Shown here: positions 61,365 to 64,000 of the stretch, in pieces
Layout: every line of letters starts with the position of its first letter
Numbering within the stretch: position 1 is the first letter of the stretch
DNA from: Maridesulfovibrio ferrireducens
GTDB lineage: Bacteria > Desulfobacterota > Desulfovibrionia > Desulfovibrionales > Desulfovibrionaceae
DNA length: 64,000 nt
Assembly: GCF_016342405.1 (NCBI RefSeq)
Contig: NZ_JAEINN010000003.1
Location: forward strand, 307,404-371,403
Direction: 5' to 3'
Notes under the pieces: generated by a model
The model's input: only the letters and a program-made list of their open reading frames with translations
What the model was told of the DNA's origin: nothing
The model's database searches: none
Made by a program: the position numbers and the translations under genes

Positions 61365-62539
61365 TACAGAATCTCTTTTTTTAACAAAGCAAAAGCATGC
61401 TTAATTTTTTCAATATCGTCGCTCGTCAGGTCCGCACGCAAAGAGAGTCTAAGGCGGGCCGTATTCATAGGAACAGTCGGAGGACGAATTGCAGCCGTAT
61501 AAATCCCCGCTTCCAATAAAAAAGCCTGCGCCTGCAACGCTAACTTATTTTCACCCAGAATAACCGGAATAATCTGACTTTCAGAGTTGCCGCAGTCAAA
61601 CCCTTCACTTTCAAGAAACCGTTTTAAATCAAGACTCTTATCGAGAAGTTTTTCACCTATAGAAGGATCAGATAAAACCAAACGGAGTGAAGCCAGATTT
61701 GCCCCGACGACAGCAGGAGGCAAAGCTGTTGAAAAAACGAACGAGCGCCCTTTATTTCTAAGAAACGATATTAAATCCGAACTTCCTGAAACAATTCCAC
61801 CAAGTGAACCGAACCCCTTTGAAAAGGCTCCCATATGCAAATCAACAAGTTTTGAAATCTTACGTTCAAAACAAAGTCCTTTCCCGCCGCCGAAAATTCC
61901 TTCCGCATGAGCTTCATCCACCACGAGCATAACATCATAAAATTCACAAAGCTGAGCAATCTCTTCAATATGAGCAAGATCACCGTCCATGCTGAAAATA
62001 GTATCAGTAATTAAAATCTTAGCAGAAATATTTTTGAAAGATTCCAGACGTTTTTTTAAATGTTCAATATCATTATGCTGATAGCGGACATGCTTAGCGC
62101 CTGACATTTTAATACCGTCGATGATACTGGCATGATTAAGCTTATCCGAAAAAATGACGGAATGACGGTCAGCAAAAGAATCCATGATAGCAAGATTTGC
62201 GGCATAGCCGGATGAAAAGAGCATAGCATCTTCCTGCTCTTTGAACGCTGCAAACTCCTGTTCCAAAGTATCATACAATTTGAAATTACCAGTTACAAGA
62301 CGTGAAGCAGCAGAACCTGTTCCGTAATCCCGAACAGCCTGAATCGAGGCGAGTTTAAGCCGCTCGTCGCAGGCAAGCCCAAGATAATCATTAGAGGCAA
62401 GATTTAAGAATTTTTGTCCCTTAAACAGGAGTTCTTTCTCTGCCCCGTTATCAACAGCAGGAATCCGTCTGAGGAGAGAAGCTTCTTCAAGTTCTGCAAG
62501 CTCTGTCTTAATTTGATGATAAAACCATTTTGATGTCAT
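61364..62539 (-). CDS. bioF: 8-amino-7-oxononanoate synthase
   Basis: 391-residue PLP enzyme that condenses pimeloyl-ACP with alanine, the first step of biotin ring assembly. Landmarks: FLNLASNDYLGLACDERL (about 45-62), GTGSAASRLVTGNFKLYDTLE (about 73-93), MLFSSGYAANLA, LVVDEAHAEGIFG, and the PLP lysine in GAFSKGFGSLGG (near 235). Slightly long N-terminus but standard length overall. First gene of the small biotin operon, immediately upstream of the esterase candidate and bioC. Confidence 0.95.
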   Translation of the reverse strand: MTSKWFYHQIKTELAELEEASLLRRIPAVDNGAEKELLFKGQKFLNLASNDYLGLACDERLKLASIQAVRDYGTGSAASRLVTGNFKLYDTLEQEFAAFKEQEDAMLFSSGYAANLAIMDSFADRHSVIFSDKLNHASIIDGIKMSGAKHVRYQHNDIEHLKKRLESFKNISAKILITDTIFSMDGDLAHIEEIAQLCEFYDVMLVVDEAHAEGIFGGGKGLCFERKISKLVDLHMGAFSKGFGSLGGIVSGSSDLISFLRNKGRSFVFSTALPPAVVGANLASLRLVLSDPSIGEKLLDKSLDLKRFLESEGFDCGNSESQIIPVILGENKLALQAQAFLLEAGIYTAAIRPPTVPMNTARLRLSLRADLTSDDIEKIKHAFALLKKEIL

Positions 62540-62668
62540 AAAAAAACCGGACTCCGACCACTCGGACAGGGTAAGGAAATAAGTCGATTCTCTTCAAAAA
62601 AGTCGAACTGGGAAAAGAAAAATATATTTCATAGCGTAGAATGGCAACCCTGTTTTTATCATAAAAAA

Positions 62669-62694
62669 ACGGGACACTTAAATAAGTGCCCCGT
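62669..62694 (-). terminator. Terminator of the 74-residue gene
   Basis: ACGGGACACTT pairs with AAGTGCCCCGT (one mismatch) and is followed by seven T on the minus strand. Confidence 0.8.
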
Positions 62695-62711
62695 AAAATA
62701 AAATTATTGTA

Positions 62712-62936
62712 TTATTTCAACACATCATCAACAACGCGACTACTCATAATTGATGAAAAAACATGTTTAAAATCGTCCGCAGTTGCATTGCCGTCAACAC
62801 ATACCCTTTTCCATGCCGCACGGGTTTCAACACTCATTTTGCTAACGTCAAATTCATCAGCAGGCCGCGCAGCGGGAATTTCACGATGCACAGACACGCC
62901 CGGTTGCTGTTCAACTTTATGTTTAATATTACTCAC
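62712..62936 (-). CDS. Small hypothetical protein next to the Kelch-like gene
   Basis: 74 residues, GTG start with GGAG eight bases upstream, overlapping the stop of the Kelch-like gene by four bases (GTGA). Soluble; a proline-rich start (PGVSVHREIPAARPADEFDVS) and a helical end (RAAWKRVCVDGNATADDFKHVF). The overlap and terminator support a real, co-translated gene. Tail-fibre genes of phages often have such small downstream partners, but I do not recognise this family. Confidence 0.6.
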   Translation of the reverse strand: MSNIKHKVEQQPGVSVHREIPAARPADEFDVSKMSVETRAAWKRVCVDGNATADDFKHVFSSIMSSRVVDDVLK

Positions 62937-64000
62937 GATGTTTTCTCCTGAATATAAATTTTACCGCCAATAAAGCGCATATCTTCCGGCCCGCGCACAG
63001 CCATTGCGAGCTGCTTTAGATTTGCGTCTTCTTCGAGATCTATTTTAGCCGCAGAACATATCAACTTGCCGTCGGGTGTTACGAACGAGCAATCAGTAGG
63101 AGATATGTTAAAATCTACCTCTGTGAAAACTTGATCTACAGCCCCAGCCGCTAATACAAGACTAATATTATTCTTACGTGAGATATTTTGCGGAGCTTCG
63201 GTAAGATTAAGAGCGGTTATGTCTACGATGCTGTTTCCACTGGATATATATGAGATATCATCCAGAGTATCCCCACCGTAATGACCGAACATGCAGAGTC
63301 TTTTACCCGATGATAATTTTCCGTACTGAGGAGCAATTCCAAAAACAAGTCCAGTATCTTCAACCGTATCGGCACTTGGATCAAACTTAAATACCTTTGT
63401 TGTGTTTACTACATAGATATCGCCCTTCTCAGAGATACCTGCCGAAGAAACCTTAGTAGAGTCCAACCCTACAAGTGTTATTGTTTCGCTTGCCCCGTCT
63501 GGAACAACTTTTTTAGTGACAGTATTCATGTCAAAGTAATAAACAGTGTCACCAACACAAACAGGTTGCCCGTACCCCCCAACAGTTACGACGCTTGCTG
63601 TAGTTAATGTATTAGATGATAGTATATATCTTAACAGTTTATTATCTTTACCAAATATGTATATATCTCCGGTGGCCTTATGCGTGCATGCCGACGAATA
63701 ATCCCTAAAATCGGCTACACCTGTTTTTATTGTTTCAATTGTTTCAGTCTCGGGGTCAAATCTCAATATATCTTGACGTACTGTGACTACATCAAGTGAA
63801 GTCCTGCCGCCAAATAGATATATTTTTCCATCATTCCCCAAACAACCAGCCATACCAACTGTACCGTTAGGTATTGCCGCAGTAGTCAGGATTGAAACGG
63901 AGTTATCAGAATAATTAAATTTCCCGATTTCCCCTGCTGCTGTATTGGAATAAGAACCAAAGATGTAACATCGGTCTTTGTACTCTACTGCTAACGCTCC
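62933..64000 (-). CDS. Kelch-like beta-propeller protein, N-terminus beyond window
   Basis: Frame stays open from the stop at 62933 to the window edge (about 355 residues visible; reading continues upstream of the Met at 63853 as AVEYKDRCYIFGSYSNTAAG). Repeated blades of about 45-55 residues with the Kelch-type core (IYLFGG...ILRFDPETETIE; IYIFGKDNKLLRYILSSNTL; KVFKFDPSADTVEDTGL), each with a GKIY/GDIY strand and a conserved FDP turn. Such propellers occur in phage or tailocin tail fibres and in surface proteins. No signal can be seen because the start is missing. The small downstream partner favours a phage-tail context. Confidence 0.72.
   Translation of the reverse strand, partial: GALAVEYKDRCYIFGSYSNTAAGEIGKFNYSDNSVSILTTAAIPNGTVGMAGCLGNDGKIYLFGGRTSLDVVTVRQDILRFDPETETIETIKTGVADFRDYSSACTHKATGDIYIFGKDNKLLRYILSSNTLTTASVVTVGGYGQPVCVGDTVYYFDMNTVTKKVVPDGASETITLVGLDSTKVSSAGISEKGDIYVVNTTKVFKFDPSADTVEDTGLVFGIAPQYGKLSSGKRLCMFGHYGGDTLDDISYISSGNSIVDITALNLTEAPQNISRKNNISLVLAAGAVDQVFTEVDFNISPTDCSFVTPDGKLICSAAKIDLEEDANLKQLAMAVRGPEDMRFIGGKIYIQEKTS

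Overview
The window looks like chromosome from a low-GC marine sulfate reducer of the Desulfovibrionaceae (Desulfovibrio/Maridesulfovibrio type). The main evidence is a same-strand lactate/pyruvate oxidation locus whose order matches the organic-acid oxidation region of Desulfovibrio vulgaris: sensor kinase and sigma-54 regulator (LurR type), pyruvate:ferredoxin oxidoreductase, lactate permease, D-lactate dehydrogenase FAD and Fe-S subunits, phosphotransacetylase, acetate kinase and a Lut-type L-lactate dehydrogenase. An SdhCAB/FrdCAB-type fumarate reductase and many two-component and chemotaxis proteins fit the same lifestyle. The species assignment is inference; no rRNA or tRNA gene was seen.

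Layout. 1-3667: two paralogous Cache-HAMP chemoreceptors (the first cut by the window edge) around a small Dabb-domain gene. 3872-23192: the lactate-to-acetate operon region, all on the minus strand, with regulator and kinase at its head. Lactate enters by the permease and is oxidised to pyruvate by D- and L-lactate dehydrogenases. PFOR makes acetyl-CoA, and Pta/AckA convert that to acetate with ATP synthesis. 23500-33270: small lipoproteins, a receiver-only protein, a CoA-disulfide-reductase/rhodanese fusion, a PLP aminotransferase, an NCS2 nucleobase permease with an extra cytosolic domain, and several small conserved proteins. 33449-36687: frdCAB. 37150-42648: an M16 lipoprotein peptidase, then a FadR-type regulator, TauE-type exporter and FMN alpha-hydroxyacid dehydrogenase cassette with two operator-like sites.

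42700-43640 holds no protein gene. It carries two tandem diverged copies of a structured RNA, each with its own sigma-70 promoter (TTGACG, 17 bp, TATATT or TATTTT) and its own rho-independent terminator. This RNA pair is the most interesting unexplained feature here and I do not recognise the family.

43669-54724: MgtA-type ATPase, holB, purA, a MltF-like transglycosylase, a stand-alone AICAR transformylase (purH) behind a structured leader, an RNase II-family exonuclease and plsY. 54853-59906: two adjacent receiver-DUF3369 regulators (one HD-GYP, one histidine kinase), two small membrane/coiled-coil proteins, DUF2721 and CBS proteins. 60008-62539: biotin genes bioF, an alpha/beta hydrolase and bioC. 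62712-64000: a Kelch-like protein and a small overlapping partner, possibly the edge of a prophage tail module.
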